DNA of 48,087 nucleotides from Acidobacteriota bacterium. GTDB lineage: Bacteria; Acidobacteriota; Terriglobia; Acidiferrales; UBA7541. The notes under the pieces were generated by a model that worked only from the letters and a program-made list of their open reading frames with translations, ran no database searches and was not told the DNA's origin. The number at the start of each line of letters is the position of its first letter. Positions within the stretch are counted from its first letter, which is position 1. Below, piece after piece: positions 27,266-35,808 of the stretch. The DNA is taken from positions 1 to 48,087 of the forward strand of contig JAJPIE010000006.1 of NCBI GenBank assembly GCA_021324935.1. Reading direction: 5' to 3'. Both the position numbers and the translations under genes were made by a program.

Positions 27266-27400
27266 TCCTCCGGGATATTTCGCGGTGATTCGATCCGCGA
27301 TACTCCCGACCGGTGCGCCAGCCAGGGGGGAGCTCTTTTTGCACAGCCTGTGCGCCGCCGGGAAGTGACTTACAAGTAAAACAAGGTAAAATCTGGAGCC

Positions 27401-30400
27401 ATGACGGCGGCCCCCTTCCGTTTTCGCAGGTCCTTTCTACCGGTGTTGGCCGCGCTGCTGCTTTTCGGAACGCCAGGATATTCCGCGACGACGTGGAGCG
27501 GCGTGCTGCGCGACTCCGCTGGAAAACCCGTGGCCGGAGCGAAGCTCACGCTGCATGCCCCCGGGAGTGACCGGAAATATGAAGCCAGTACGGCCGCGGA
27601 CGGAACGTTTGCATTCGCGAATCTGCAACCCGGTTCGTATGCGCTGATGGCGGAAGTGGCCGGCAAGATCTGGAAAGCGGCGCGGGGGCTGGAAATTGCG
27701 GCGCAAAATGCCGCGCCGGTGAACTTAACTCTTTCGGCGCAGGATCAGACGTTGCTGGTGAATCCGCCACCCCCGGCGGCGACTCCCAAAGGCAGCGGCG
27801 GCGAGCATCTTTCGAGCGAAGAAGTCTCCGGCCTGCCGCTGAACGAACGCGATTTCAGCAAACTCTTGCTCTTGGCCGCCGGCACGATGACCGATACCAA
27901 CGGCGCAGCGAATTTCACGCAGCAGTTCGCCACGAACGGGCAGCGCGGGGTGGCCTCCGTGTTTGCCATGGACGGCGCGACCACGACCGACCCGGAACTT
28001 GGCGGCGCCACCTTTGCGAATTACAACGTGGACGCGATCCAGGAAGTGCAGTCGAGTTCCGGGGTGATGCCGGCGGAGATCGGCCAGGGCGCATCGGGGT
28101 ATACCAACGTCATAACGAAGAAGGGATCGAATTACTTGCACGGCAGTGCGTTTGAATTTGTGCGCAATGCGGCCTTTGACGCGCGGAATTTTTTCGATCA
28201 CGCCAATCCCCTTGATCCGCGGCGCATTCCCCCATTCGTGCGCAACGAATTCGGCGCCACCGCCGGCGGGCCCGTGGTGCTGCCGGGCATTTACGACGGA
28301 AAAGACAAGACGTTTTTCTTCGCGCAATATGCGGGCTTCCGCCAGGTGCTGGGCACGACGCAGGTGTTTCCGGTGCCGACCGCGGACGAGCGCAAAGGCA
28401 TCGACACCACCACGTTCCCCGGCGACACCTTGACCGTGCCGGTGAACTCGCAGATGGCCGCGCTGCTGAACCGCTACCCCTTGCCGAATCTCCCGACCGG
28501 CGCCTACGGCGCGCGCACCTATGCGGCTTCATCGAAAGTGCAGACCACCACGGACCAGTTTTCGATTCGCGTGGACCACAAAATTTCGGACAAGGCGACT
28601 CTATTCATGCGCTTCAACCTGAATCAGGTGGATGGCCCGACGACGAACCCCGACCAGACGGCGATCGATCCCACCTTTGGCGTAAAATTTTACGATCACC
28701 AGCGCAATGCGGCGGCAAGTTACGCGCGGACCTACAACCCGCATCTCACGTCCACGACGCTTTTCGGCTATGTGCGCAGCACCCCCATTTTTCCAGCCGG
28801 GAATCATACCGACGTGGGCCTGCAAACGGCGGATGGCTTGTACGAGGGCTTCAACACCGCGGACGGGTCGATCTTTGGCTCTTACGGAAACGTTTTCCAG
28901 TTGAAGCATGACATGGCGTACTTGCACGGCTCCCACTCGTTCAAATGGGGAGGCGAGATCCGCATCAACCGCGATTCAACGGTGTTCGCAACGAATCCGA
29001 ACGGCATCTACGTGTTCGGCGGCGGCACCGCGTATTCCCCGGTGTTCATCCCCTCCGCCAGCGGCCAGCACAATATCCAGCCGGGCGATCCGCTGCCGGA
29101 TTCCCTGCTGGGACTGCTGACGGCGACGCCTTACGAGTACACCATCCTGGCGCCATACCGGTTGACGCCGACAGGCGACAAATTTGACGAAGCCGCGGTG
29201 CACCGCGAATCGTACAACTTTTATTTTCAGGATTTCTGGAAAGCCAGTTCGCGGCTGAGCATCAGCTACGGTTTGCGCGTTGAACTCAACAGCCGGATCA
29301 AGGAGGCTCAGAACCGCACCTCCATCGCCGTACCCATCGGGCCGGATGGTAAGCCGGCGAATTTCCAGACGCCGGGCGCGACCCAGGAATTTCTGTTCAA
29401 TCCGCAACCGATTTACCCGCTGGACTGGAGAGGTTTCGGGCCGCGGTTGAGCGTGGACTACACGCTGACGAAACACACCGTGCTGCACGCGGGCGGGTCG
29501 ATCATGACGCAGTTGCCCAATCTGTGGCAGGACAATTTCGCGACCGGGGGGTTTCCGTTCACCGTGCAGCCGCTGGCGACGGCGCTGCCGGGAACGCCGG
29601 TTCCCTTTTCGAGCTCGATTGTGCCGCTGCAAGTGCCGGAGCCGTACACGACTTCCGGCCAATTGTTATTTCCCGGAAACGGCACGACGCAGACGCCGGC
29701 GAACACGCCGATTGACGTGCCGCGCTTTCAAAAGGACCTGGAATCACTGACGCCAGGGAATCAGACGCAGTTGATCAGCGTGAGCGTGATGTCTCGCGAT
29801 TTCCGGAACGGTTACGTGGGAAATTACACCGCGGGCGTGGACGAAAACTTCGGGCCGCTGCGCTGGAATGTTTCCTACGTGGGCACGGCGGGCGTCCACC
29901 TGCCGCGCGTATTTGTGCCGAATGGATACGCCGGCGCGGGGCCGGCGTTTGCGCCCTACACGCAATTCAGTTCCTCAGGCACTGCGATTGCCGGCTACGG
30001 GCCCGAGTACGTTATGAACAGCGATTCGCATTCCAGCTACAACGCATTGCAGACCAGCCTGGTGGGCACGTTCAATCGCATCGGCTTGAATTTTGCGGCC
30101 AGCTACACATTTTCAAAATCGCTGGACGACACGAGCGCCGTGGTGGGCGCTTCGACCGGCGGGGCGGGGACCACGTTGCAAGCGCTGGCACAAAATCCAT
30201 TGGACCAGCGCGCGGAGAAAGGTCCGTCTACGTTCGATGAGACGCATGTGTTCGCGGTGAGCTTGTTCCAGTCGCTGGCATTCGACAAACTGAGCTTCCT
30301 GCAGCCGGTGAGCAAGTACGTGACGCAAGGCTGGCAACTGATGAACATCACAGTTTTCACCAGCGGGCCTCCCTTCACGGTGTTTTCGGGGATCCAGCAG

Positions 30401-30829
30401 ACCGATGCCGGCGCGGGAGGCACGGATCGTCCGGACCTGGTGACCATGCCGAATTTTTCCACCAGCCGCACGCGCCGCGAGGACTACTTCGGGCTGGGCG
30501 ACAACAACAGTTCGTTCTTTTTCATTCCCATCGGCCTGCCCGGCGGCACCGGACCCAACCAGGGACGATTCGGGACTCTGGGAAGAAACACCTTTCGCGG
30601 GCCGGGCTATCAGGATTGGGATTTCGCTCTCATCAAGGACACGCCCTTTGGCAAGCGCGGCAAAAACGACCTGGGGATGGTGGAATTCCGCGCGGAATTT
30701 TTCAATCTGTTTAATATCGTAAATTTCGGCTTGCCGGCGAACATTGTGCGCGGCAGCGGCTTCGGCATCATTAACCACACCACCGGCAACTCGCGGCAAA
30801 TCCAGCTCTCTCTGAAATTAATTTTCTGA
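27401..30829 (+). CDS. Oar-like TonB-dependent outer-membrane receptor
   Basis: The 1142-residue product starts at the ATG at 27401 with TGGAG 3-4 bases upstream. A signal peptide (RSFLPVLAALLLFGTPGYSA) is followed by a carboxypeptidase-regulatory-like (CarboxypepD_reg) beta domain at about residues 32-110 (GVLRDSAGKPVAGAKLTLHAPG...GTFAFANLQPGSYAL). A TonB plug-like segment follows (ERDFSKLLLLAAGT, ASVFAMDGATTTDPELGG, YNVDAIQEVQSSSG). The rest is a large beta-barrel with acidobacterial hallmarks: NVITKKGSNYLHGSAFEFVRN, FFFAQYAGFRQ, VDHKISDKATLFMRFN, and a C-terminal phenylalanine (LKLIF), the outer-membrane insertion signal. The substrate is unknown; relatives import glycans or peptides. It is a single-gene unit. 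Confidence 0.93.
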   Translation: MTAAPFRFRRSFLPVLAALLLFGTPGYSATTWSGVLRDSAGKPVAGAKLTLHAPGSDRKYEASTAADGTFAFANLQPGSYALMAEVAGKIWKAARGLEIAAQNAAPVNLTLSAQDQTLLVNPPPPAATPKGSGGEHLSSEEVSGLPLNERDFSKLLLLAAGTMTDTNGAANFTQQFATNGQRGVASVFAMDGATTTDPELGGATFANYNVDAIQEVQSSSGVMPAEIGQGASGYTNVITKKGSNYLHGSAFEFVRNAAFDARNFFDHANPLDPRRIPPFVRNEFGATAGGPVVLPGIYDGKDKTFFFAQYAGFRQVLGTTQVFPVPTADERKGIDTTTFPGDTLTVPVNSQMAALLNRYPLPNLPTGAYGARTYAASSKVQTTTDQFSIRVDHKISDKATLFMRFNLNQVDGPTTNPDQTAIDPTFGVKFYDHQRNAAASYARTYNPHLTSTTLFGYVRSTPIFPAGNHTDVGLQTADGLYEGFNTADGSIFGSYGNVFQLKHDMAYLHGSHSFKWGGEIRINRDSTVFATNPNGIYVFGGGTAYSPVFIPSASGQHNIQPGDPLPDSLLGLLTATPYEYTILAPYRLTPTGDKFDEAAVHRESYNFYFQDFWKASSRLSISYGLRVELNSRIKEAQNRTSIAVPIGPDGKPANFQTPGATQEFLFNPQPIYPLDWRGFGPRLSVDYTLTKHTVLHAGGSIMTQLPNLWQDNFATGGFPFTVQPLATALPGTPVPFSSSIVPLQVPEPYTTSGQLLFPGNGTTQTPANTPIDVPRFQKDLESLTPGNQTQLISVSVMSRDFRNGYVGNYTAGVDENFGPLRWNVSYVGTAGVHLPRVFVPNGYAGAGPAFAPYTQFSSSGTAIAGYGPEYVMNSDSHSSYNALQTSLVGTFNRIGLNFAASYTFSKSLDDTSAVVGASTGGAGTTLQALAQNPLDQRAEKGPSTFDETHVFAVSLFQSLAFDKLSFLQPVSKYVTQGWQLMNITVFTSGPPFTVFSGIQQTDAGAGGTDRPDLVTMPNFSTSRTRREDYFGLGDNNSSFFFIPIGLPGGTGPNQGRFGTLGRNTFRGPGYQDWDFALIKDTPFGKRGKNDLGMVEFRAEFFNLFNIVNFGLPANIVRGSGFGIINHTTGNSRQIQLSLKLIF

Positions 30830-30857
30830 AGCACGCAGCCCAAGCCTCCGGCGTGAG

Positions 30858-32270
30858 TTACGCCGTTTGCGGTTGGGCGAGGCCGAGGGGCATCTTGGCG
30901 GCTTCCCAAGCGGCAATGCCGCCGGCAATTTCCGCAACGTGCTGAAAACCGCGAGATTTCAAAAGGCTGGCCGCGATGGAGGAACGGTAGCCACCCGCGC
31001 AATAGACCAGCAGCGGGCGATCTTTCGGCAGCGATTGGCATTGCTCCAGCAGGCGGTTCAAAGGCAGGCTCACGCTGCCATCGATGCGCTTGGAATCGCG
31101 TTCGCGCGGCGCGCGAACATCCACGGCCAGCGGCGGTTCGCCAGCCTGTAGCATTTCGGCGGCGAATTGCGGGCTGAGGCGTTCGGTGGACCCGACCAAA
31201 TCCGGCCGCGATTGCAACGCGCTCAGTCCGCTTTGCAGGTATCCAGCAACGTGATCGAAGCCGATTCTCCCCAGGCGAATGGCGGATTCCTGTTCGCGGC
31301 CGGGAGCGGCGATAATGACAATGGGATCGGTGTGGTTGAGGATCGTCCCCGCCCAGGTGGCATATTGTCCTGCCAGCCCGATATTGATGCTCCCGGCCAG
31401 ATGCGCCGCGCCGAATTGATCCGGGTCGCGCGTGTCCAGGATCTGCGCACCCGTCGCCTGAAGTTGCAGAACGGCATCGAGCGTCAGGGGGTTCATCTCC
31501 CTGGCCAGCGCCTGTTCCAGCGTCGGGCGCTCTTCGCTGTTGCGCACGGCGTCGTAGGTGAAATAAGCCGGAGCGTCCGGTTGGTCGGCCGTAACAACTT
31601 CAATAAAAGCTTCCTTGCTCATCGGCTGCAAGGCGTAATTCACGCGGCGCTGCTCGCCCAGCGTGGAAAAGGTTTCCTTGCTTAGTGCTTTGCCGCATAG
31701 CGAACCCGCGCCATGCGCGGGATAGACAAGGCTTTGATCGGGCAGCCCGAGAAGTTTGGAGTGCAGCGAATCAAAAAGCAGGCCACCGAGCTCCGTGGCC
31801 GACCAGCCGAGCGACGCGCGCAGATCGGGACGGCCTACATCGCCGATAAAAAGAGTGTCGCCGGTCAGGACGGCGTACGGCTGGCTTTCGCTGATATTGC
31901 GATCGAACACCATGATGGAGATGGATTCCGGGGTGTGGCCCGGGGTTTCCATGACTTCCAGACGGACACGTCCGAATTCCAGTTTGTCGCCATCACCCAT
32001 GGGGTGAAAGGCGTAGCCGGCCTTTGCCGCGCGGCCCAGGTAGATGGTGGCGCCGGCGCGATCACGCAACTCAAGATGTCCCGCAAGAAAATCGGCATGG
32101 AGGTGGGTGAGAAAGACGTGCTTGATTTGCAAGCCGTGTTCGGCGGCGAAGGCCAGGTAGTGGTCGGTGTCGCGCTGCGGGTCGACGACAACGGCGGCGC
32201 GGGTTTCCTCATCGCCGATCAAGTAGGAAGCGTGCGCAAGACAAGGCAAATAAAACTGCTTCAAGATCAT
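30858..32270 (-). CDS. MBL-fold persulfide-dioxygenase-like protein with two rhodanese domains
   Basis: The protein has 470 residues and starts at the ATG at 32270 with AAGGA upstream. Residues 1-240 form a metallo-beta-lactamase domain of the ETHE1/CstB type: HLHADFLAGH at 56-65, histidine in ETPGHTPES, and aspartate in TGDTLFIGDVGRPDL. The DVGRPDL motif is typical of persulfide dioxygenases. Two rhodanese domains follow, as in CstB. The first (about 260-345) has no active-site cysteine, its loop reading IIAAPGREQES. The second (about 365-460) has cysteine 424 in VYCAGGYRSS. It probably oxidises glutathione or CoA persulfides and moves sulfane sulfur in the cytoplasm. No sulfur-stress regulator is adjacent. 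Confidence 0.9.
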   Translation of the reverse strand: MILKQFYLPCLAHASYLIGDEETRAAVVVDPQRDTDHYLAFAAEHGLQIKHVFLTHLHADFLAGHLELRDRAGATIYLGRAAKAGYAFHPMGDGDKLEFGRVRLEVMETPGHTPESISIMVFDRNISESQPYAVLTGDTLFIGDVGRPDLRASLGWSATELGGLLFDSLHSKLLGLPDQSLVYPAHGAGSLCGKALSKETFSTLGEQRRVNYALQPMSKEAFIEVVTADQPDAPAYFTYDAVRNSEERPTLEQALAREMNPLTLDAVLQLQATGAQILDTRDPDQFGAAHLAGSINIGLAGQYATWAGTILNHTDPIVIIAAPGREQESAIRLGRIGFDHVAGYLQSGLSALQSRPDLVGSTERLSPQFAAEMLQAGEPPLAVDVRAPRERDSKRIDGSVSLPLNRLLEQCQSLPKDRPLLVYCAGGYRSSIAASLLKSRGFQHVAEIAGGIAAWEAAKMPLGLAQPQTA

Positions 32271-32485
32271 GTTCTATCCTTCGCAGCTCGACGATGCCGG
32301 GGAATGATTTTAGATTTCAGCTCGCTGCTCCGCGTTATCCGTTGTATGACAGAATATGCAGCCCGCACCCAATTGGCGGCGACCGGCAAAATTCGTGTCA
32401 TGTTAGGCCGCGATGGGATCCTCCGTCAAGGCGAGCCAACGGCACATTTTACTTGGCCTCGGGCGAAATGGCGCTCGCCGTAAAC

Positions 32486-32731
32486 TCAGAGGAGCGAGGA
32501 GATCCCGGGATCGATCGAGACGTGGGTGACGTCTTCGCCGGCAACATGGTAGCGCTGGCCCTTCGCACAAGAAAAATGCAGGAAGCGGCTGATGTGGTAG
32601 TCCTCGTCGAGCGCGCTGAACAGGCGGGAGGTTTCCTGGGGCGACAATCCGAACGCGGAGAGCAGGACGGATGCGCCGGTTGAGCCGGCGAGTGCTTGGT
32701 AGCGGTCCACAACTTCCTTGAGACTGAGCAT
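32486..32731 (-). CDS. Small hypothetical protein
   Basis: From the ATG at 32731 the product has 81 residues: MLSLKEVVDRYQAL... followed by VLLSAFGLSPQETSRLFSALDEDYHISRFLHFSC. Further into it come VAGEDVTHVSIDPGISSLL. The middle reads like a short alpha-helical domain, and the FGLSPQETSRLFSALDEDY stretch has a helix-turn-helix or EF-like spacing, but I do not recognise the family. The frame is open much further upstream, but the upstream part overlaps the peroxiredoxin gene antisense and is a shadow. It is divergent from that gene with only 108 bases between. Confidence 0.55.
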   Translation of the reverse strand: MLSLKEVVDRYQALAGSTGASVLLSAFGLSPQETSRLFSALDEDYHISRFLHFSCAKGQRYHVAGEDVTHVSIDPGISSLL

Positions 32732-32839
32732 CCTGGAGAGTGTAATGCGCGACGCGTGGCCGGGGAAGCGGCGTTTGGCGGCGGCGCGTGGGATTGGGTA
32801 AGATGCTGGTGCACTTAAAATGCACCGGAGGGTGAACCT

Positions 32840-33301
32840 ATGAGCATCGCAGCTGGCCAAGCGGCACCGGATTTCACGTTGCAAGACCAGAACAAGAAGG
32901 AAGTGAAGCTTTCCGATTTCGCGGGCAAGAAGCGGGTGGTGCTGGTGTTTTACCCGCTGGACTGGAGCCCGACCTGCACCAACGAGCACGCCTGCTTCGT
33001 GAATGACATGCGGAATTTCGACACTCTGGACGCCGAAGTGCTTGGCGTGAGCGTGGACAGCGTGTGGTCGCACAAGGCGTACGCCGAGAAGATGGGCATA
33101 AAATATTCGTTGCTGGCGGATTTTCATCCCAAAGGCGCGATGAGCGAAAAGTATGGGATGTACCTGGCCGATAAGGGGATCACCGGGCGGTCGATCTTTA
33201 TCGTGGGCAAGGATGGAAAGATCGCGTGGAAAAAGGATTACGACATTCCCGTGGTGCCGGATATCAAGGAAGTGGCCGCAGCGCTGCAAAATGTGAAGTA
33301 A
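32840..33301 (+). CDS. Peroxiredoxin (AhpC/TSA family, BCP-like)
   Basis: The 153-residue protein starts at the ATG at 32840 with GGAGGG 7 bases upstream. It has the thioredoxin-fold AhpC/TSA pattern: PDFTLQDQNKKEVKLSDFAGKKRVVLVFYPLDWSPTCTNEHACF. The peroxidatic cysteine is C46 in PTCTNE. A second cysteine (C52) lies six residues later, closer than in classical BCP proteins (C+5), so this could be a one- or two-cysteine enzyme. GVSVDSVWSHKAYAEKMGIKYSLLADFHPKGAMSEKYGMY is typical of the bacterial AhpE/BCP group. It reduces peroxides using thiols, in the cytoplasm. The terminator at 33346 follows. Confidence 0.93.
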   Translation: MSIAAGQAAPDFTLQDQNKKEVKLSDFAGKKRVVLVFYPLDWSPTCTNEHACFVNDMRNFDTLDAEVLGVSVDSVWSHKAYAEKMGIKYSLLADFHPKGAMSEKYGMYLADKGITGRSIFIVGKDGKIAWKKDYDIPVVPDIKEVAAALQNVK

Positions 33302-33340
33302 AGGACAGAAATGAGGTAAAGGAAGTAAAGGAAAAGAAGC
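33300..33340. repeat. AG-rich GAAGTAAAG-like tract
   Basis: AGGTAAAGGAAGTAAAGGAA and flanking bases repeat the unit GGAAGTAAAG in degenerate form. It directly follows the peroxiredoxin stop codon and precedes the terminator. Compare 33897-33960. Confidence 0.5.
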
Positions 33341-33345
33341 ACGGT

Positions 33346-33379
33346 GGCCGGTCGACGTTGACCGGCCCTTTTTATTTTT
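33346..33379. terminator. Strong intrinsic terminator between convergent genes
   Basis: GGCCGGTC (33346-33353) and GACCGGCC (33360-33367) form a perfect 8-base-pair stem with a 6-base loop, followed by CTTTTTATTTTT. The T-run serves the peroxiredoxin gene on the plus strand. The gene convergent to it ends at 33384. Confidence 0.85.
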
Positions 33380-33383
33380 GGCG

Positions 33384-33890
33384 CTAGTGCGTGGCGGGGG
33401 GCACGGGCGGGGTGGACTGGGGAGGCTGGGGAGTTTTGGGCGGCGCGGGCGGGAAGGCGAGGGCGCCGGAGAAGGTGCGGACAAGGATGACGAGCTGCCA
33501 GCGCTGCTCTTCGGTGAGCTTGGTGCGGAACGACGGCATGGGTTTGCGGCCCTGCGTGATCTGGTAATAGATTTCGCCGTCGGTGAGCTTGTTCATGTGC
33601 GCCGCGTCGGTCAGGTCACTGGGCGCGGGGTCGTACATCATGGCGTCGGAGCCGTCGCCCTTGCCGGCGTCGCCATGGCAATTGGAGCAGTATTCGTCAT
33701 AGATGGGTTTGGCCGCGTTGTAATTGGCGGCGTTGGCGGATAACGGATTCTTGCGCGCTTTTTCCTCCGCGGGGACCTGCCAGGGGGTTTTATGCAGGGC
33801 GCCAAGACCAATGGAAAGAAAAATCAGCGCGACGACAACGGTGAGGGCAATTTTGGGGAGGAGCCGGGACTTTTTCGAGGTAGTGTTCAT
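33384..33890 (-). CDS. Membrane-anchored c-type cytochrome
   Basis: The 168-residue protein has an N-terminal signal anchor (residues 14-33, IALTVVVALIFLSIGLGAL). A single haem-binding motif CSNCH is at residues 68-72, and the axial methionine is probably M118 in GRKPMPSF. The domain is a class I cytochrome c of about 80 residues (YDEYCSNCHGDAGKGDG...LTDGEIYYQITQGRKPMPSFRTKLTEEQRWQLVILVRTF). The C-terminus is a proline-rich tail (PPAPPKTPQPPQSTPPVPP), probably flexible. It would carry electrons on the periplasmic side of the membrane. No partner oxidase or complex III gene is nearby. The upstream region is a low-complexity tract. Confidence 0.9.
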   Translation of the reverse strand: MNTTSKKSRLLPKIALTVVVALIFLSIGLGALHKTPWQVPAEEKARKNPLSANAANYNAAKPIYDEYCSNCHGDAGKGDGSDAMMYDPAPSDLTDAAHMNKLTDGEIYYQITQGRKPMPSFRTKLTEEQRWQLVILVRTFSGALAFPPAPPKTPQPPQSTPPVPPATH

Positions 33891-33896
33891 CGGGAG

Positions 33897-33960
33897 TCAC
33901 CCAAGAAAAGAATGAAGTAAAGAAGTAACGAAGTAAAGATGTAAGGACAGGAAGCAAGAA
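33897..33960. repeat. GAAGTAAAGAAGTAACGAAG low-complexity tract
   Basis: Successive near-copies of AGAAGTAACGAAGTAAAG and AGGAAGCAAGAAGCAACG lie upstream of the cytochrome gene. The complementary pyrimidine version occurs at 34197-34250, so the two could pair as a long, imperfect inverted repeat about 250 bases apart. Confidence 0.6.
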
Positions 33961-34196
33961 GCAACGAGGGGCGGGCGTGAAAGTTGGGAAACAGGGGAGC
34001 CAGCGTTTCTGACAGAGAGGTCACAGAGGCAAGAGAGAAAAGAGACTGGCATGAAGGCAAGCACTACGGGGAATAAGGAAGAAAACAACCTGAAGATGAA
34101 GAGAAGAACAAGGGACGAGCACCGTCCGCGTGCAGTCATTCGGGATCCAAATTTCGGGCCTCAATAGGCGGCCGCTGCAGGATCGATCTTAAGGGA

Positions 34197-34250
34197 AGGC
34201 ATTTCTTTACGTCTTTACGTCGTTGCTTCTTTACTTCACTACCTCCTCTA
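34197..34250. repeat. TTTACGTCTTTACGTCGTTG pyrimidine tract
   Basis: This is the inverted counterpart of the tract at 33897-33960, ending at the mntH stop codon. The intervening 33961-34196 shows no gene I can support. Confidence 0.6.
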
Positions 34251-35630
34251 GGCTCCTTTGAAGATGAGCCAGAGGAGTTCGCCGTTGAAGAACAGGATGG
34301 CGGCGGCGACGCCCCAGGCAATGACGGTGGTGGCGCGGGAGTTGACGAATTCCCCCATCTTGGCGCGGTTGGCGGTGAATTGCACCAGCGGAATCACGGC
34401 AAAGGGCAATTGGAAGCTGAGAACCACCTGGCTGAGGATCAGCAGCGCGGTGAGCTTCTTTTCGCCGGCGATGGCGATGACGAGAATGGCGGGAAGGATG
34501 GCGAGAGAGCGCGTCATCAGGCGGCGAACCCACGGCTTGAGCCGCATTTCGATGAAACCTTCCATGACTATCTGGCCGGCCAGAGTGCCGGTGAGCGTGG
34601 AATTCTGTCCCGAGGCGAGCAACGCGCAAGCGAAGAGCGTGCTGGCGAGGCCGGCGCCGAGCACTGGGCTGAGGAGCTTGTACGCTTCGGCGATATCGGC
34701 AACCTCGTCGAGGCCGCGCGTGTGGAAGGCTGCAGCGCCGAGAACGAGGATGGCGGCGTTGATAAAAAGCGCGAAGAGGAGAGCGACCGTGGAATCGATG
34801 ACGGCAAAGCGCAGGGCTTCGCGCTTTTCGGAAGGGCTCTGGCCAAAGGCGCGCGTCTGCACAATGCTCGAGTGGAGATAGAGGTTGTGCGGCATCACCG
34901 TGGCGCCCAGGATGCCGATGGCGATATAGAGCATTTCCTTGTTGCGCAGAATTTCGTCCTGGGGAATAAAACCGTAGGCGGCCTGGAGCCACAGCGGGCG
35001 GGCGAAGAAAATTTCATACGCGAAGCAGAGGGCAATGCTGGCGATCAGGGTGACCACGAAGGCTTCGATGAGGCGGAATCCGCGGCCTTGAAGGGCAAGG
35101 ACCACCAAGACGTCGAGCGCGGTCAAGACCACGCCGAGCAGCAAGGGAATATGAAAGAGAAGTTTGAGCGCGACGGCGGAGCCCAGGACCTCGGCGAGGT
35201 CGCAGGCGGCGATGGCCAGTTCGCAGGCGATCCAGAGAAAAATGGTCATGCGGCGGGAGTAGTGGTCGCGGCAGGCCTGCGCGAGGTCGCGGCCGGTGGC
35301 GATGCCGAGCTTCGCGGAAAGGGCCTGGAGAAACATCGCCAGAAAATTGCTGATGAGCACAACGCTGAGCAGCGTATAGCCAAACTTCGAGCCGCCGCCG
35401 ATGTCGGTGGCCCAGTTGCCGGGGTCCATATAGCCAACGGCAACGAGATAACCCGGCCCGGCGAAGGCCAGTACCTTGCGGAACCAGGAGGCGCTGTGGG
35501 AGATCGGGACGGAGCGATGCGATTCGGGAAGCGAGGGCAGCGTGAGGGCGCGACGCCAGGCGGATTCCCCCGGGCGTTCCGCTGGGAGCGCCGGGGACGT
35601 GGAGAGCCGCTTGGAGAATATGTCCGCCAT
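34248..35630 (-). CDS. mntH: NRAMP-family divalent metal (Mn2+) transporter
   Basis: The 460-residue integral membrane protein starts at the ATG at 35630. The NRAMP signature DPGNWATDI is at residues 69-77 (GYMDPGNWATDIGGG, TM1), and the TM6 motif VMPHNLYLHS at about 245. Both carry the metal-coordinating residues (Asp-Asn and Met-His regions) of MntH proteins. There are about 11 hydrophobic segments. It imports Mn2+ or Fe2+ with protons. The N-terminal cytoplasmic extension of about 50 residues is longer than usual. The upstream region carries a good promoter with a palindrome (35639-35652), pointing to metal-dependent repression. Confidence 0.95.
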   Translation of the reverse strand: MADIFSKRLSTSPALPAERPGESAWRRALTLPSLPESHRSVPISHSASWFRKVLAFAGPGYLVAVGYMDPGNWATDIGGGSKFGYTLLSVVLISNFLAMFLQALSAKLGIATGRDLAQACRDHYSRRMTIFLWIACELAIAACDLAEVLGSAVALKLLFHIPLLLGVVLTALDVLVVLALQGRGFRLIEAFVVTLIASIALCFAYEIFFARPLWLQAAYGFIPQDEILRNKEMLYIAIGILGATVMPHNLYLHSSIVQTRAFGQSPSEKREALRFAVIDSTVALLFALFINAAILVLGAAAFHTRGLDEVADIAEAYKLLSPVLGAGLASTLFACALLASGQNSTLTGTLAGQIVMEGFIEMRLKPWVRRLMTRSLAILPAILVIAIAGEKKLTALLILSQVVLSFQLPFAVIPLVQFTANRAKMGEFVNSRATTVIAWGVAAAILFFNGELLWLIFKGA

Positions 35631-35638
35631 CGGTCATA

Positions 35639-35652
35639 TTAACTATAGTTAA
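35639..35652. promoter_or_regulatory. Candidate MntR/DtxR-type operator upstream of mntH
   Basis: TTAACTATAGTTAA is a perfect 14-base palindrome lying between the promoter -10 box and the start codon. The half-site AGTTAA occurs twice in it (minus strand) and once more, as TAGTTAAT, within the spacer of the promoter at 35671-35678. Such an arrangement would block transcription when a dimeric repressor is bound. The DtxR/MntR family is the known type of regulator for NRAMP genes; the assignment is inference. Confidence 0.6.
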
Positions 35653-35662
35653 CTTCCTCTCT

Positions 35663-35691
35663 AAAGTAGAATTAACTACCGCGGGTGTCAA
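35663..35691 (-). promoter_or_regulatory. mntH promoter
   Basis: On the minus strand TTGACA (35686-35691) and TACTTT (35663-35668) are 17 bases apart. The spacer contains the TAGTTAAT half-site. The -35 region, including 14 bases GTTCTATTGACACC, is identical to that of the kinase promoter at 8481-8509. Confidence 0.65.
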
Positions 35692-35808
35692 TAGAACTTT
35701 TCTCGGAGTTGCGGAAAAGCACGGCCGCGGAAGCCCGCGAATAGGGGGAGAGGATGGGACCGGGGGCGGGCTATGGTACTTTGGAAGCGGAATTTCGGGG
35801 AGAGAAAC

